Source of the DNA: Linum tenue
Taxonomy: Eukaryota > Streptophyta > Magnoliopsida > Malpighiales > Linaceae
Direction of reading: 5' to 3'
Length of the DNA stretch: 64,000 nt
Assembly (NCBI GenBank): GCA_946122785.1
Contig: CAMGYJ010000004.1
Location: 16,824,150-16,888,149, forward strand
In this document: positions 23,001 through 35,684 of the stretch, piece after piece
Layout of the letters: every line of letters begins with the position of its first letter
How positions within the stretch are numbered: position 1 is the first letter of the stretch
Notes under the pieces: model-generated
Told to the model about the DNA's origin: nothing
Seen by the model: the letters and a program-made list of their open reading frames with translations, nothing else
Databases searched by the model: none
Position numbers and translations under genes: made by a program

Positions 23001-24520
23001 ATGTCGAAGAGATGTTCTTCTTCAACTTCGACACAAGGTCATGGGGTGGTAGTTTGCAAACACAACATGGTCTGTGTGGTTAATACCTCTGGTACGGAAC
23101 TAAACCCAGATAGGCAGTTCTATGAAAAATAGCAAAAAAGAACATAACCTCCGCTACGACGAACATAAGAAAACCATATCAAGCTATGATCCTGTCATCC
23201 CTACCCTTTTATTCTCCATAAAGGGGGAGGCGGGAGAGGATAAGATATAAATAGCAGGATCTTAGGAGTTGCCTCTTTATATATTACATATAGAATGATA
23301 GACAACCCCAACGGTTGTCTGATGTTATGTGGGTAAAAGCGGGATCTCTATCCCGGGGGTGGGGGTAGGCAAATAGTACTTTTAATATGAGTATTAGGCG
23401 AGATAAGATAGGTCTGACGAAATATCTTAATAATTTTGAGTCTACTACACACACACACATAATATCAAGGTATGCTATACTTTTGATTTTCCGCTAGATA
23501 CGATAGAAGATAGGTATGACGAAGTATGTGCATAAATTAGAGGTTAGAGAATTAGGGATTGGAGTTCACATATTAGAGGTTAGGGTATAGTATCATGCCC
23601 CAAAAAACTCAGGTTAATTCGAGGTTTAAATAGTAAAACTCAATGGTCGTATGGTAGTGTGAATGCAAGAGTATAGCATACTCTTGGCCCACGCTCGCTT
23701 GAACTATATATATATGTGGTGGTATATTCGGTGCACTCACTTTTTTGGGTGCATTCAATGCATTCGTTTCATAATCGTCATTCCGAGCATGTGATTCATG
23801 TTAAAATGGTATCAATCGTCGCTTATGGTATTATGAACAAGAAACACATGAATTTCCAAAAAACACATTCAAGATTGTCTTTAAATTGAAGGATTTAGGG
23901 ATTTAGGGTTAGGTTTAGCGTTTATAATATGGGATTTTGGGTTTGTGTTCAAAATTGAAGGTTTAGGGGTTAGGGTAATGGATTGATTAGTTGTGACCAT
24001 ATGTTATATCATCATATCAGACTAATGTTACCAATTAACATCCAAAATTGATGTCTTCGGGCTACTCTTAGAGATGGAACGTGACAATGACATGATTTAT
24101 TATTAGAAAACCGAAGCATCACAAGTGAGTGTGCTCAATATTGGAAATTTTCAATATAGACATACTACAAACTCTGTTATAAATCAAGAGCACAAAATAT
24201 TAGAAGATCCAAACAATTTAAACATATAAATTAATTAATATAAATTATAAAATAAATCTCTCTGACCAACGGGCCAGGTAAAAAGCTAGTTGGAATGTAA
24301 GGTGGTTTTTGGTTTTTGAGGTTGCCTTTGATGAATGTGTTTTTTGAGGTTGCCTTTTATGGTGCAGAACGAGAAAAAGAACTGCGGTTTCTTTAGGTGG
24401 GTACATGGGATGGTTGATGAAGTGGAAGAAGAAACCTCTACAATTGGGAGTTCTCAGCTGAAGCTCGAGGAAAGTTTGTGGATAGCTGAGTAGAAAGCGG
24501 AAAGGAGGAAGAAGGAGAAG
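23001..24520 (+). pseudogene. GRF-type zinc-finger gene inside the MULE (copy 1), decayed
   Basis: The frame from 23001 encodes 43 residues ending in a stop at 23132: a Ser-rich start, then VVVCKHNMVCVVNTSGTELN and PDRQFY. This matches the first half of plant GRF zinc fingers (Cys pair, SGT-x-NPGRRFYGC). The second half appears at about 24370 after a splice-like gtgcag: NEKKNCGFFRWVHGMVDEVE, matching the CGFF-WVD end of the domain, followed by a charged stretch and stops. The gap (23133-24369) is either an intron or a later insertion; it contains a CA microsatellite and telomere-like ttaggg words. Orientation is convergent with the transposase. GRF genes are often seen in plant MULEs; the role is unknown. 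Confidence 0.6.
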
Positions 24521-24625
24521 AGAATTTTGGTTGAAGAGAATTTTGGTTGAATGATGAATGTGGAACATGAATCTGTTATAAAATGGCATGATGTTACTTA
24601 GTTGTTGTAGTTTATGAGCTTCCAA
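24245..24625 (-). other. 126-residue minus-strand frame, probably antisense to the GRF gene 3' part
   Basis: This is the longest open frame in the left part of the MULE, but it lies opposite the GRF-type 3' exon and has no recognisable domain. It is kept in both tandem copies (40959-41339), as recent duplication predicts. I regard it as a shadow. Confidence 0.3.
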
Positions 24626-25352
24626 TATGAGATGTTAAACATAAGATAGCCGAAGCCTGAGATGCTAAATAGTTGTTGTAGTTTATGAGCTTCCAAACAT
24701 GAGCTCTAACAGTCTAGACAACACATCTATAATAACTTGTTTGTGCATAATTACATAGCATCCGATAACTTTTGCCTACCATAATCGGCCATTACACGAG
24801 TCAGCTAAACAAAATGACCTCTAGTGAGGTAGCTGAATGGCCTATCACAAAAAATAAAGCCTTTATCCGTCTAAGGTTGAGTGTTGGGGGGCTGGCTACC
24901 ATGCATCTCGATCTTGGTGGGTTGAGAGCCTCGAACTGGCCGTCCTTGCGCGCCATTGAGCTGAAACCATGTCATGTTAAAATCAACTTTTGTGCATACA
25001 ACAATAACATGTTCTATTCATTATTGTAAAAGCAGGTACTCACTTGAACATATTGGTTACCAGTAGTCTCGTTAGCATATATTCCTATTCTGGTTGTGGC
25101 AACTCGTAACTCGCGTTCAATCGTTCTTCGGTCGCTAACATTCAGCCTAACATCCTATGCAAACATTCCATATACTTTAGCATGTAAACCGAAATCATAC
25201 CATACAACATTCATCTGGATGGTCATCTACCCCATGTAGTCGTACATGTCATCCATTCGGTCCCATATACCTACACGGTGTAGGGTTACTGGTGGAGCTG
25301 AACTCTGTGACTGTGTCTCGACACCAAACAAGAAGATACATGAAGCCCAAAT

Positions 25353-25489
25353 ATTTTTTTACACCCTTCCCCTCTGTGTACACAGTTTTAGGCCCAACAC
25401 TAGCAATCTAGCAGTGCTTTTCTTCAATATTTAATTTACCATTTGATAGGGTTGTCTTGTCTGCAAAATATTTAAGCAGGGGCTGAGAA
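25353..25489 (-). mobile_element. Small retroposon with 20-bp TSD (copy 2)
   Basis: This is the duplicate of the 8634-8770 insert, with flanking repeats at 25333-25352 and 25490-25509. It was carried by the tandem duplication and is not an independent insertion. Confidence 0.75.
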
Positions 25490-25569
25490 AAGATACATGA
25501 AGCCCAAATTTATAAGTTAGGTACAATAAAGAAAGATCGAGCCCGCAAGCGTGACCAATAAAGTGCAAC

Positions 25570-26277
25570 TAGGGCTGCAAATGAGGCGAGCTACTCGCGA
25601 GCAATTCGAGGCTCGAATCGGGAAAAACTTGTTCGAAACTCGACTCATTTACTAACTAGTCAAGTTTGAGCTTAGCTTTGTTCAGATCACGAAGCTCGCG
25701 AGGTAGCTCAACTCGGTGGCTTGTTACGCTCAACTCGTGAGTTGGCTCATTTAGAGCTCATGAGATGTCTCAACATAGTGATTTGAGGGTCAACTTGATC
25801 ACCGACTTATGGATGAATCGATCTAATTTGGACTTTCATAATTCATAGGATTGTTAAATTATATATCTCACATCATGCGAAGTTTAACATGTTGAACATG
25901 TAAGAAAATATGCCTTATTTTTAATTCTATAAAGAAATTATGTACAAAATTGTTTCGGTACTATGAAATAACATGATTTGAACTAGTTAAAAATTATTAA
26001 CTAAACAATATGACACCTACAAATTATAATATAAGATTAATTAATGTTGAACATTTGATTATTTTTTTTATCGTTACATCAATCACATGTACCATACACG
26101 ACATACAAAATGAATGTATCAAATACGATCTAAGAATTTAGTAAACAAGCCTAACTCGAACTCTACTCGACTCGGCTCGTTAACAAATGGATCGAACTCG
26201 AGTTCAGCTCATTTGTTAACGAGTCAAGCTCAAATTGGGGGTAAAACTCGGCCCAGCTCGGCTCATTTGCAACCGTA
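25570..26277. mobile_element. hAT-type MITE, tagggctgc family (copy 2)
   Basis: This is the tandem-duplication counterpart of 8851-9558, essentially identical by eye and with the same flanking 8-bp repeats. A separate family member lies at 54194-54866. Confidence 0.75.
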
Positions 26278-27029
26278 ATTGCAACGAGCCTCATTCTAGG
26301 CTAGCCAGCCAGCCAACTGGGCATTGATTGGGCCTTAAGTTTCCAGCTTGAAGCCCAAGCCCGCTATGTTTCTACATTAGGCATTGGAGGGCTGGCCAAT
26401 AATCTTGGATCGTGGCCAACTACTCTTTCACGTTAGGCATAATGAGATTGGCATTTTGGATCGTTGAGAAGCTAAGAAGGTTGTTGGTTCACCACCTCCC
26501 TGAAGAGAAGACACTTTTTAATCTCTATCCTCTCTCGTCTCAAAAGAGGAAGTCAGAGGAGTAGTTCTTGGAATGAAGATAGAAAAATCACCTGGCGGGT
26601 ACATATGAATTCTTATAAGACTTGTTTTAGAACAACAGTAGCAAAAAAGTGACGCATCCAATGCGAGACTTTTTTCGAGACACACAATGTGTTCAAAGAG
26701 ATAAATTGCGGTATCTTAATTCTGATCCAAAAACTCCTAATGCAGACACAATGAAAACATTTTCACCAATCTCATGTTGCAACTTTATTTATAAGTGCAT
26801 CTTCCAAGCTACTAGCTATTAGACTAAAAGAGGTATTGCCATAAATCATTAGTTACGATCAATCAAGTTTTATACTTTTATTATGATTTGTTTACCTTGA
26901 ATCAAAATGCGTCATGACTAATGTTACTTAAACCATTTTAAACTCTTTTGATGATGCATAAGCGTTTGCTAATTTATAGTTTTAAATTGTAGTCCTTATT
27001 TTTTCTTTAATTTTTTATACATCTACATC

Positions 27030-28663
27030 TCTACACAATAAATAAAAGTCAAATGAGAAAACATGAAGCCCCATTTCAAATTTCCTGCATCCAGAGTGAA
27101 AGTAGGAAGGACATTTTGGTCTTCACAATTACTTTTTTATTCATTAAAAAGACACTTACTAGGATTCGAACCATGACCACTTTAAAGAAAAGCAAAGATC
27201 ATAACCAATCACACTAAGTACATTTGTTGTTTCTTATTAAATTAAAAATATATAATTGCAGAGAGGAAAAAACCTTTCCCTCATTTCAAATTCCCTGCTC
27301 CAGGAGCGTTTGTAGGAAGGGTAGAACAGGGAGTGTCAGTTTTTTTCCTTTTCCTCTGTGAACGGACTAACTTACCGTACACATGCGGATTTAAACGGGT
27401 CCAGAAGTGTCAATTTTTTTCTTTAAGTCCTTTTTATTTCTCCGTGGTGGTAAAATTTATATGAAAAGGCAAAAACAATACTCCTCTTTATTGCTAAAAT
27501 GAAAAAATTTAACAATAAACTAATGCATGAATTATAATGGGCTAACCGCTAATCGTAAAATAAAAGAGTTTAATGGGCCTGCCCTACACGGGATTTGCCC
27601 ATCAATTAAAACAAATGAACATCATGGATTTGTCATTCTAAAACAAGCTATTTTCTCTAGCATAATATATATTATGCTATTATTTTATATCTCAGTGGCT
27701 AAAATATAATGTATTTTAAAGTTATTCAATGGTTCAACCTCGACCAACCCAATTAGTCCAATTTTTATCATTTCAAATATATATTATGTAATTATTTGAT
27801 ATCATAATGATTAAATTATAGTGTATATTATAGGGAATCGTTTGGTATTGTTAGTAAAAAACTAAACAGAAGATCTATTTGATTATTTTTAATATTAAAA
27901 CGATCCTAAACATTTTCAGTTTCCTTTCGAAATTCTATAGTTTTATTCCCGAATCAGTGATGTGCAAATGGCGAATTGCAGTAATCTCTTTTCTTTCATT
28001 ATTTTTTATTTTCAAATAGAAAGTTTAAAAGTAAAGAATAATTAGAGATTGGCATGGGTCGGTCAAACATGCTGAATTTCAAGTTTTGGCCCGTTTTGAT
28101 CAAGTCTAATTTATAATCACATGGTTCCCCGATACCCGATAAAAATCTCATTCCAAACCAGTTTGGCAGGTGAGTCCGTGTTTACCACCATTTTCTAGGG
28201 CTACAGGAACGGTGGTTCCTATCCCAAATCGTGTTGTTCATTCTTGATTTCTTTAGATTTTATCATGGCTTGGCAAAAAACCAGAAACCACAATGATGAC
28301 AAGATGAAAGTTTTATAAAGCAAATTAATCGGCCAACGGACAGTGTAAAAGCTAGCAACGATTGTGAGATGCTCATTTCCCGAAAACCTGCGGGATAGAC
28401 GATTTTTTGGAATTCGGTTTCTATAAAACTTACTCCACCTCATCATATTACCAGAAATAATATTGTTTCACAAGGTAACAGATACTTGATTTTGGTTCAT
28501 AAGGCTGATTTTTGATTCGTTGCATCATTCATGTCTCTTTCCTACTAAAATTCACTATTTTTATCACGTGTTTGAAAATAAAAAACTATACAACAATAAG
28601 CTATATACTCCATTACATTATCAAATTTCATACCTCACCTTCCTGTGTCCAAATGGTTGGAGA
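27030..28663 (-). repeat. 1.6-kb dispersed non-coding repeat, copy B duplicated
   Basis: This is the counterpart of 10310-11940 in the second tandem unit, with a few small indels such as an extra ta near 27665 and an extra a near 28277. Confidence 0.75.
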
Positions 28664-28956
28664 CCACACTAGTTCCTAACTAATTAGATTCCGGATCGGA
28701 TGGAAATCACACCACACCCACACTTGCTTAAAAGGCTTCCTATAACATGTTTATTTAAATTGACCATCTCACGAAGCTGTAGATCTAAGTACCAAGCAGA
28801 ACATCATTAGCGAAGGAATGATCACGTTTCGACCAATGAAACGAAAAAGTTTTGCTAATGCGCATCCTGAATAAAAAAAAAGGTAATGATTTCCCCACCT
28901 CTCCATTTTGATGTCGATAAATGATTTGGTGTTTATTTATATGGGTTGGTTTTCTG

Positions 28957-29291
28957 CAAGGTTGTTAAACCGGTTTATATCGTTGTGCCGGTTTGGCAAG
29001 AGGAATGGTACGACAGGTGGTATAACTAGTTTGTGTCAGTTCATGTCGGTTTTAAAACATGTGGAAACAATTAATATTCAATGTATTTAATCATATATAA
29101 AACATATTTGTGGACAATTTAGTTACAATCCAACAATTATCATCAACTTTTAACTATTAAATTGATGTCATTTTGCTTAGAATACGTAAGTCGATCATAC
29201 CAGTCATACCGGTGGTGTCAAGCCGGTTTCATAACCGGCATAGGTTGAACCAAGTTCAACCGTGTGGCATGCCACCGGCATGACAACCAGG
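28957..29291. mobile_element. hAT-like MITE, 335 bp (copy 2)
   Basis: Duplicate of 12234-12568 in the second tandem unit, with the same ends and flanking 8-bp repeats. Confidence 0.65.
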
Positions 29292-29312
29292 ATTTTCTGC
29301 CTGTGCCGCAAA

Positions 29313-29952
29313 TAGGGCTGGAAGTTTGGTACCGGTATTTGGGATATAGGGAATACCGTACCAAATTTGTCTATATTTGGAATTACCGAACACACGTATT
29401 ATTTCTTGGGATTGGGATTGAATTTCAATTGTTATTCGGTATTAGGGATTACGGGATTGGGATCGGTATATACCAAAATACCGATCAATACCGAAATATA
29501 AGCTAGTGTGTATATTATATTCTCAACTAGACTCTCTCATTCACTACTACATGACCCTCAACCACCAAGAGTGTCATTTAATTATACACAGATCATTCCA
29601 TCACTATTAATAGTCGTCTCTCAACCTCCAATTCGTCAAATTAAAGATTACTAATGACAAGAAGTTGAGATGTCTCCCCTCCTCCATTCTCCTTAATAAT
29701 TTCCTAATTCAAGACTCTTCGCTTAGTCCTTTTCCCCGAAATTAAACTATAAAATCTAATTTATATATTTAATTATTAATTACAAAGGTAATTAATTTTG
29801 TATTCGATAATACCGATTGGGATACCGAAATATTTAGGGATTGGGATACCGAAATTATTTAGGGATTGAGATTGAGATTGACTTTAGTGTATAATTCAAT
29901 ATTCGCGATTTCAATATTTGGTATTGTGATACCGTACCCATTTTCACCCCTA
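29313..29952. mobile_element. hAT-like MITE, 640 bp (copy 2)
   Basis: Duplicate of 12590-13229 in the second tandem unit; same terminal inverted repeats and 8-bp flanks. Confidence 0.7.
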
Positions 29953-30670
29953 GCGGCAAAGGTGCTATTATCTTTTCCCCTGCCGTTTGCGGCAACGAAA
30001 GTGCCATAACGGGCTGCCCAATGGGCCTCCCTCTTCAGCCCTTTTCACTTTTTATTATCATGTTGTTGTTCTCTCCACCCGTTTCTTTGATTTTTCATTT
30101 TTTCTGCCTTATGTACCTAAAAAACAAAGAGATTGGGGACCAAAATAGGGGACGACCTTTTTATGTTGTCTCAAGAAATAGTTTTCTTAGTCATATTAGG
30201 GACAAACACACTATATTGTCTCCACAGAATAAAGGATGTAGTTTTTGTATTTAATTAGTTGGTTTAGTTGTCCCCATAAATATTTCGAAGGAATTGTTAA
30301 TTGGAGGTGGACTTTTTTTATAATATTGGGGGTGGATTTTTTCATGAGCGGATCAGGAGGATTTTACCCCGCTAAAATTGGCAAGGCAGCAATATTTCAT
30401 TCACTGGACTTTAATTATTATGAATTTCTTTTAACTATGACCTTTTCCTTTTCAATCTTGGAGAGTGAATCCTTTTCCTTTTCCATTTGGTTTTCTGAAT
30501 TATGAGTTTTATTAGTAGGTTTATAATTAAATAGGTGAGTTTTGTTTTGCCAAACATCAAATTCTGCTAGCTGCTTTCGTATAGAAACTATTGATACTAG
30601 CAAAGGAAGACGCTGAAGAATTGAAAGAGCTAGCATAAACCATCAGTATATTTCCTTGTTATAAGAAACT

Positions 30671-31221
30671 AACCGGATCAACGGCCGGGCCAGTAGAATC
30701 GTCAAACCAGTTACGATAGCGGTCCGGTTCATTGTTTGAACGGTTATTGATGGACCAAACGGATTTTCACGGTTCAACATAAAATCAGATGAACCGACAC
30801 GGTTTAGCTGGTCCATTGGTTCACTATTTTAACAAAAAAAATATTTTAACATAAACTAAGACCATCAAATCATAATTATTAATTTATATATGCTTCCTCA
30901 ACCTTATTGTCGATTTTACATTGTCTACTACCAACTAGAACCGTAATTTTCAATTTGAATTAAAAAATGTGGTTTCTTTTGTGAGATGATTGGAATGATT
31001 TATTAGATATGTTCGTGATGATATGAATTTGAACTTGTTTATGGTCAATGATAATTTCATTCTTATATGTTATATATGTCAATGATAAATTAGTGTAATA
31101 TACAAGTCTTATATGTTATATATTATTAACGGTTCTATCAACGGTTCACCAACGGTTTTGTAACGGTTAACCGGTGAACTCTTAAATCACTAACTTTTCT
31201 GGTTCAGCCTCCGGTCTGGTT
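30671..31221. mobile_element. Probable inverted-repeat MITE (copy 2)
   Basis: Duplicate of 13948-14497 with one inserted base (aaccggtgaac instead of aaccgtgaac near 31171). Confidence 0.5.
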
Positions 31222-32326
31222 ATGAAAACAGAGGTATATTTAGAACTTACGATAAGCTCATTTCTTGCACCCAAGCTAGCTTTTTCCACATGAGGTATGG
31301 GTTTACTAACTTGGTTCAGTTAATCCGTTTTTAGCAATGTTTTAGAAATCTTGTCGTATTGATTTGTTGGAATGGAAATATTTGATATAAAACACCAAAT
31401 GATAAGTAGTTTTATCGGTACGAAATGGTAGAACTAGAATTTCAACACGATTATAATACAAAATACTTTATCACTAACTTTCCAATATAACTTTTGGTAT
31501 GATTTCACAATCATTGTTTTTATATGTCATTGCTTCAGAGCACTGTACTCCTGTCCGTAAACTGAAACAACTTGGTCGATATTGTGCCATTAGTCCTTTA
31601 ATATCATATGATTGGTATTTGGTAAGCATGGTCAATCGTACTGCTTCGTCGATCGATCCAGTGATCACCACTTATAATTTTGTCTCCTTGGTAACAGGGG
31701 CAGAGCCATGATTTGAACTTGTTAGATTAAATTACCCATTCTATTATCACTATTTTTCATTCATAAAGTGTTTTCCCCTTTGTTTTATCATAAAAAATAA
31801 AATTTATGTGTATTTTTTTTAAATAACATATAAGAATGTGTCGACTTGTCCCGACCTGTATCTACGCGGATTTTGCCCGACCCAACCCGGAGTAGCATGG
31901 TGCGGAACACGAATATTGAGTTACCGCCCCGCCCCGTCCCGACCTCTCTCTCTCTTTTAGTTTTCCCCCTTCCTTTGGCTAGATCTGTGACGGTAAAGGA
32001 CAAGTATGGTAATCGAATCTGTGTGTCTTGAATGAAAACACAAGTAGTGATGTTGGCCTTTATCTCTTTAAGCTAGATAGCTTATTGGGACGTCGCGGTC
32101 CCTGTTAAACAAATAGATCGAAATGGGTGGGTGGGGAGGGAAGTCCAGGTCACGTGTGTACTACTACTGCATGGTGGTTCGGTTTGCCTTTGTAGTTACA
32201 TGAAGCCGAACGAATATTTTGGTGCAAGAATAAATAATTGCCCCTAAGAAATGAACCAGCCAAGGAAGAAGAAGCCAAACAAGGTGACTGAATCGGGGCA
32301 GAGTTTCCATTTCTTATGTATCGCCT

Positions 32327-32812
32327 TTGGGGTGGGTATTCGGTCGGTTCGATACCGAACCGAAATAATGCATATCGAGTTTCCGAATTTCATCAAACCC
32401 CAAATCGAATTCGAACCGAATTATAATTTGGTCGGTTGGTTCAAACCGAATTATGATTTGGTTCGGTTCGATTTTTCATACAAAATTGAATTTGTGAGGT
32501 TATCTTGTATTTTCTCTCTTTTAAATTACTTTTCACCTTAATATGAACAATAAATATGCAATTATATGCATAAAATCAAACATTTCAACACATAAGTCAT
32601 AAAACACTAACATGATTCAAATATTTACGTCCTATAATAAGTGCAAACATAAAAATCCACCATTTGGAGCTTGCAATTATAGTAATTCGGTTATTCGGTT
32701 CGGTCGAAAGGACCCTAGTTTCTGAAATATGTCATTTTCCCTTCCGAATTCCGAACCGAATAACATTAATTTGGTTTCGGTTCGGTTTTACCAAACCGTA
32801 TGCCCGCCGCTA
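32327..32812. mobile_element. hAT-like MITE, cggttcgg-rich (copy 2)
   Basis: Duplicate of 15598-16082 in the second tandem unit, one base longer (gcataaaatc versus gcaaaaatc near 32570). Confidence 0.6.
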
Positions 32813-33336
32813 TGACGCCTCTCATTGCCTACTCATGTCCTATGAATGGATTGATATGAGTTTGAGTGCAACTGTCATTCATAATCATGTGGTGGATAAT
32901 AATTGATTTCTGAATTTTCATTGTTATGGTGCTTAAAGATGGAAAATAGGACTCAATATTTGGGTATTTCACAAACCCAACTTATTATGTGTGAAATTAT
33001 ATTTGAGAAAATTTACTTTTGGGGCATATATTCATACCGACTCTTTAGTTTGGAATTAAACTGGACCCCATGTTATTGGATAGTCGAAAGAAAATAAAAA
33101 CCCAATTCTAAATAAATTTTTGCATTCTCTTTATGTCCGAAACAAACAGAAAGGTGGAAACCAACATTAAAAGTGAATTGTATTACTTAATGAAATGATG
33201 GATATTTATACCTTCATGTGTACAATCGTCTTGATCTAAATCTATTGGAGTTCTGGGTAAGCTAGAATCAGAAACAGGTCACGAGGGGTTTTTTTAGTGT
33301 AAATGTGGGTAGGGACTAGGGAGAGTGGCTGATAGA

Positions 33337-33800
33337 TAGAGGTGGCAATTGGATCGGATTCGTGGATTTGTGGATTGGATTCGTGGATCCATGGATCAAA
33401 TGGATTGGATCCAATGGATTGGTGGATTCATGGATTGGATCCAATGGATTGGTGGATTGATCCATGAATCCAAATAACATCCAAGGTTTGGACCAAAATG
33501 TAAATTTTGAAAAGTTTAGGTACTAAAATGTCATAATGAAAAATTTTAGGTACCAAAATGTAATTTTCCAATGATATTTTTCGTATAAAAATATAAATTT
33601 TAGGTACCAAAATGTAAAATATAAAAAATATAGGTACCAAATCGTAATTTGTCATTTGGATCCATGGTTTGATCCATGAATCCACCAATTCAATTGAATT
33701 TGGATCAAATGGATTGGATTTAAATGGATTGGATTAGGTGGATAATTTGGTGGATGGATTGGATTGGATTCATGGATTTGGATCCTAATTGCCACCTCTA
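33337..33800. mobile_element. hAT MITE with near-perfect termini (copy 2)
   Basis: Duplicate of 16607-17069, one base longer in an A-run near 33625. It sits about 1 kb upstream of the second thaumatin-like gene, as in copy 1. Confidence 0.8.
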
Positions 33801-34751
33801 TTGATAGATGAACCTGCAAAAGGAGGAAACATGAATTCCACTATCTAAGACACATGAATGCCACAGACCTAAAGGTCGAATGAGATGAGACCACCACCCT
33901 CCATATTCCCCTCCCCGCCTACCACCAATGGACAGGACAATGGTGTGTATTATTTATCTATCATGGACCTAGCTAGCTAGCTAGCTCAATTTTGCTATTC
34001 GACTCAGTCACATCCCCACATGTAACACAAGCATATGACGTGGTTAGGATTGGTTAGTGATTGAAACGAGTTCAGCGCTCTTCTCCTCCCACAACTCAAT
34101 TGTCTCCTTATCACTTTGCACTACTGTACCCTTATAGAAGAATCCTAGATTTAATGAATTTCTTAACAAGAGAACACCATTGGATTGGATGCTGCTCTAG
34201 TAGTCACTCGAATACACAAAGTAAATAATAATTTTGTAATCAGAACGGTTTTGGGTGCATCACACATTGTGCCGTTGAAATATTGTTCTACTATACTATC
34301 ACTATATATATATATATGTGTTTTCAACTTTTCATCGGTTAAATGCGAACTGCCTATTAATTAATTCACCTCCAAAAGTATAACAAGAAAGAATGATGTA
34401 AGAGAGAAAAATATCAAGGGAGAGAGAGGGAGAGAGAGAGAGAGAGAGAGGAGGAAAAGGCAAAAGTGTGGACATGATTTGTATTGTTTCGAGATTCACA
34501 AATAACAATGTGCAGCAGCGACTCAGTCTCTCAGTGGTCAGAGACAGACACTCTACTCTACTGTACTGCGCTTCTCCTTTCCCAGTCCCAGCTCAATCAA
34601 TCAGCCAAAAAGTAAAAAACATAAAACCCAAAATTAATTATTTACCCTTCTCTCTCTGTCCCAACCATGGAACCAAACCAAACCAACCAGCAGCCAGTAA
34701 AAAATAAAAGAAAAGTTACTGTCTACCACCACCTTTCCCCCCTCTATAGTC

Positions 34752-34759
34752 TATAAATC
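34752..34759 (+). promoter_or_regulatory. TATA box of thaumatin-like gene copy 2
   Basis: Identical tataaatc, 85-92 bp upstream of the ATG at 34844. The proximal promoter appears unchanged between copies. Confidence 0.65.
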
Positions 34760-34843
34760 ACCTTCCCTTCCCTCTCCTCCTTTCTTTGCAAACCCCCAAA
34801 CACTTCATCACAGTTCACACTCTCACCGTCTCTCTACCTTCCG

Positions 34844-35684
34844 ATGACAACCCCGGCGGCTCTCCTCCTCTTCTCCCTCCTCCTCATCTTCCACAATGCA
34901 GGTAATTTTAAAACTTCCCCCCCCTTTCTTCTCCCATCAATTTTAATTCCCAGCTAATTAATCAACTAATTTTTTTGTTTCCCCAAATCTCGCAGTCGAT
35001 GTGTCGTCAACGACGACGGTCACAATGATCAACAAATGCAACCACCCAGTCTGGCCCGGGATCCAGCCGGGCTCGGGAAGCCCAATCCTCGCCCGCGGCG
35101 GCTTCCACCTCCCGCCCAACAAGGCTCAAACCCTAACCCTCCCGCCCCTCTGGTCCGGCCGCTTCTGGGGCCGCCACGGCTGCTCCTTCGACGCCTCGGG
35201 ACGCGGCCGCTGCGCCACCGGCGACTGCGGCTCCCTCTACTGCAACGGCCTCGGCGGCGCCCCGCCGGCAACCCTCGCCGAGATCACCCTCGGCCGCGAC
35301 CAGGACTTCTACGACGTCAGCCTCGTCGACGGCTATAACATCGCCATGGCCATCACCCCTGTCAAGGGGACCGCCGGGAAGTGCAGTACCGCCGGGTGCG
35401 TGAGCGATTTGAACCTGATGTGCCCCGCCGGGCTGCAGGTGAGGTCGCGTGACGGGCGGCGCGTGGTCGCGTGTAAAAGCGCGTGCTCTGCTTTTAACTC
35501 GCCGAGGTACTGCTGTACCGGCGCGTACGGGAACCCGCAGACCTGTAAGCCGACGGCGTACTCCAGGATCTTCAAGGCGGCTTGCCCGAGAGCGTATTCT
35601 TATGCTTATGATGATCCCACCAGCATCTCTACTTGTACCGGCGGCAACTATTTGGTCACTTTCTGCCCTCCCCGCCGCCGTTGA
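34844..35684 (+). CDS. Thaumatin-like protein (PR-5 family), copy 2
   Basis: Exons 34844-34901 and 34996-35684 with the same 94-bp intron encode 248 residues. All 16 cysteines, the thaumatin signature and the five acidic-cleft residues are intact, so both tandem copies look functional. It reads KCNHPVWPG and GGFHLPPNK where copy 1 reads KCTHPVWPG and GGFNLPPNK; the only other coding difference seen is silent (ggc/ggt in the AAG-GC codon pair near 35125). The change to Asn creates no N-X-S/T sequon here. Promoter-proximal sequence matches copy 1, so shared expression is expected. The two copies are about 16.7 kb apart in the same orientation. Confidence 0.95.

Larger units (their letters stand above)
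8492..25210 (+). repeat. Direct tandem duplication, unit copy 1 (about 16.7 kb)
   Basis: Copy 1 begins at tcatctggatgg (8492) and ends at 25210, where the same tcatctggatgg starts again. All internal landmarks recur in order with an offset of 16.70-16.73 kb. Offsets drift only through small indels (single bases, microsatellites) and one larger change near 22420-22490. The unit contains one thaumatin-like gene, several MITEs and the left part of a MuDR-like element. Confidence 0.95.
22438..25210. mobile_element. MuDR-like MULE, left part only (copy 1, truncated by the tandem junction)
   Basis: Begins ggtttaatacacttgtatat right after the 9-bp repeat gaagattta (22429-22437). The same 9-mer is at 45887-45895, next to the inverse terminus of the element at its right end (45886). 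The TIR runs through tggttgtgccaataat and the ccagaaataccacttatatcc region. Copy 1 stops at 25210, the duplication junction, so it lacks the transposase and right TIR. Joined as before duplication (22438-25210 plus 41929-45886), the element was about 6.7 kb. Confidence 0.85.
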
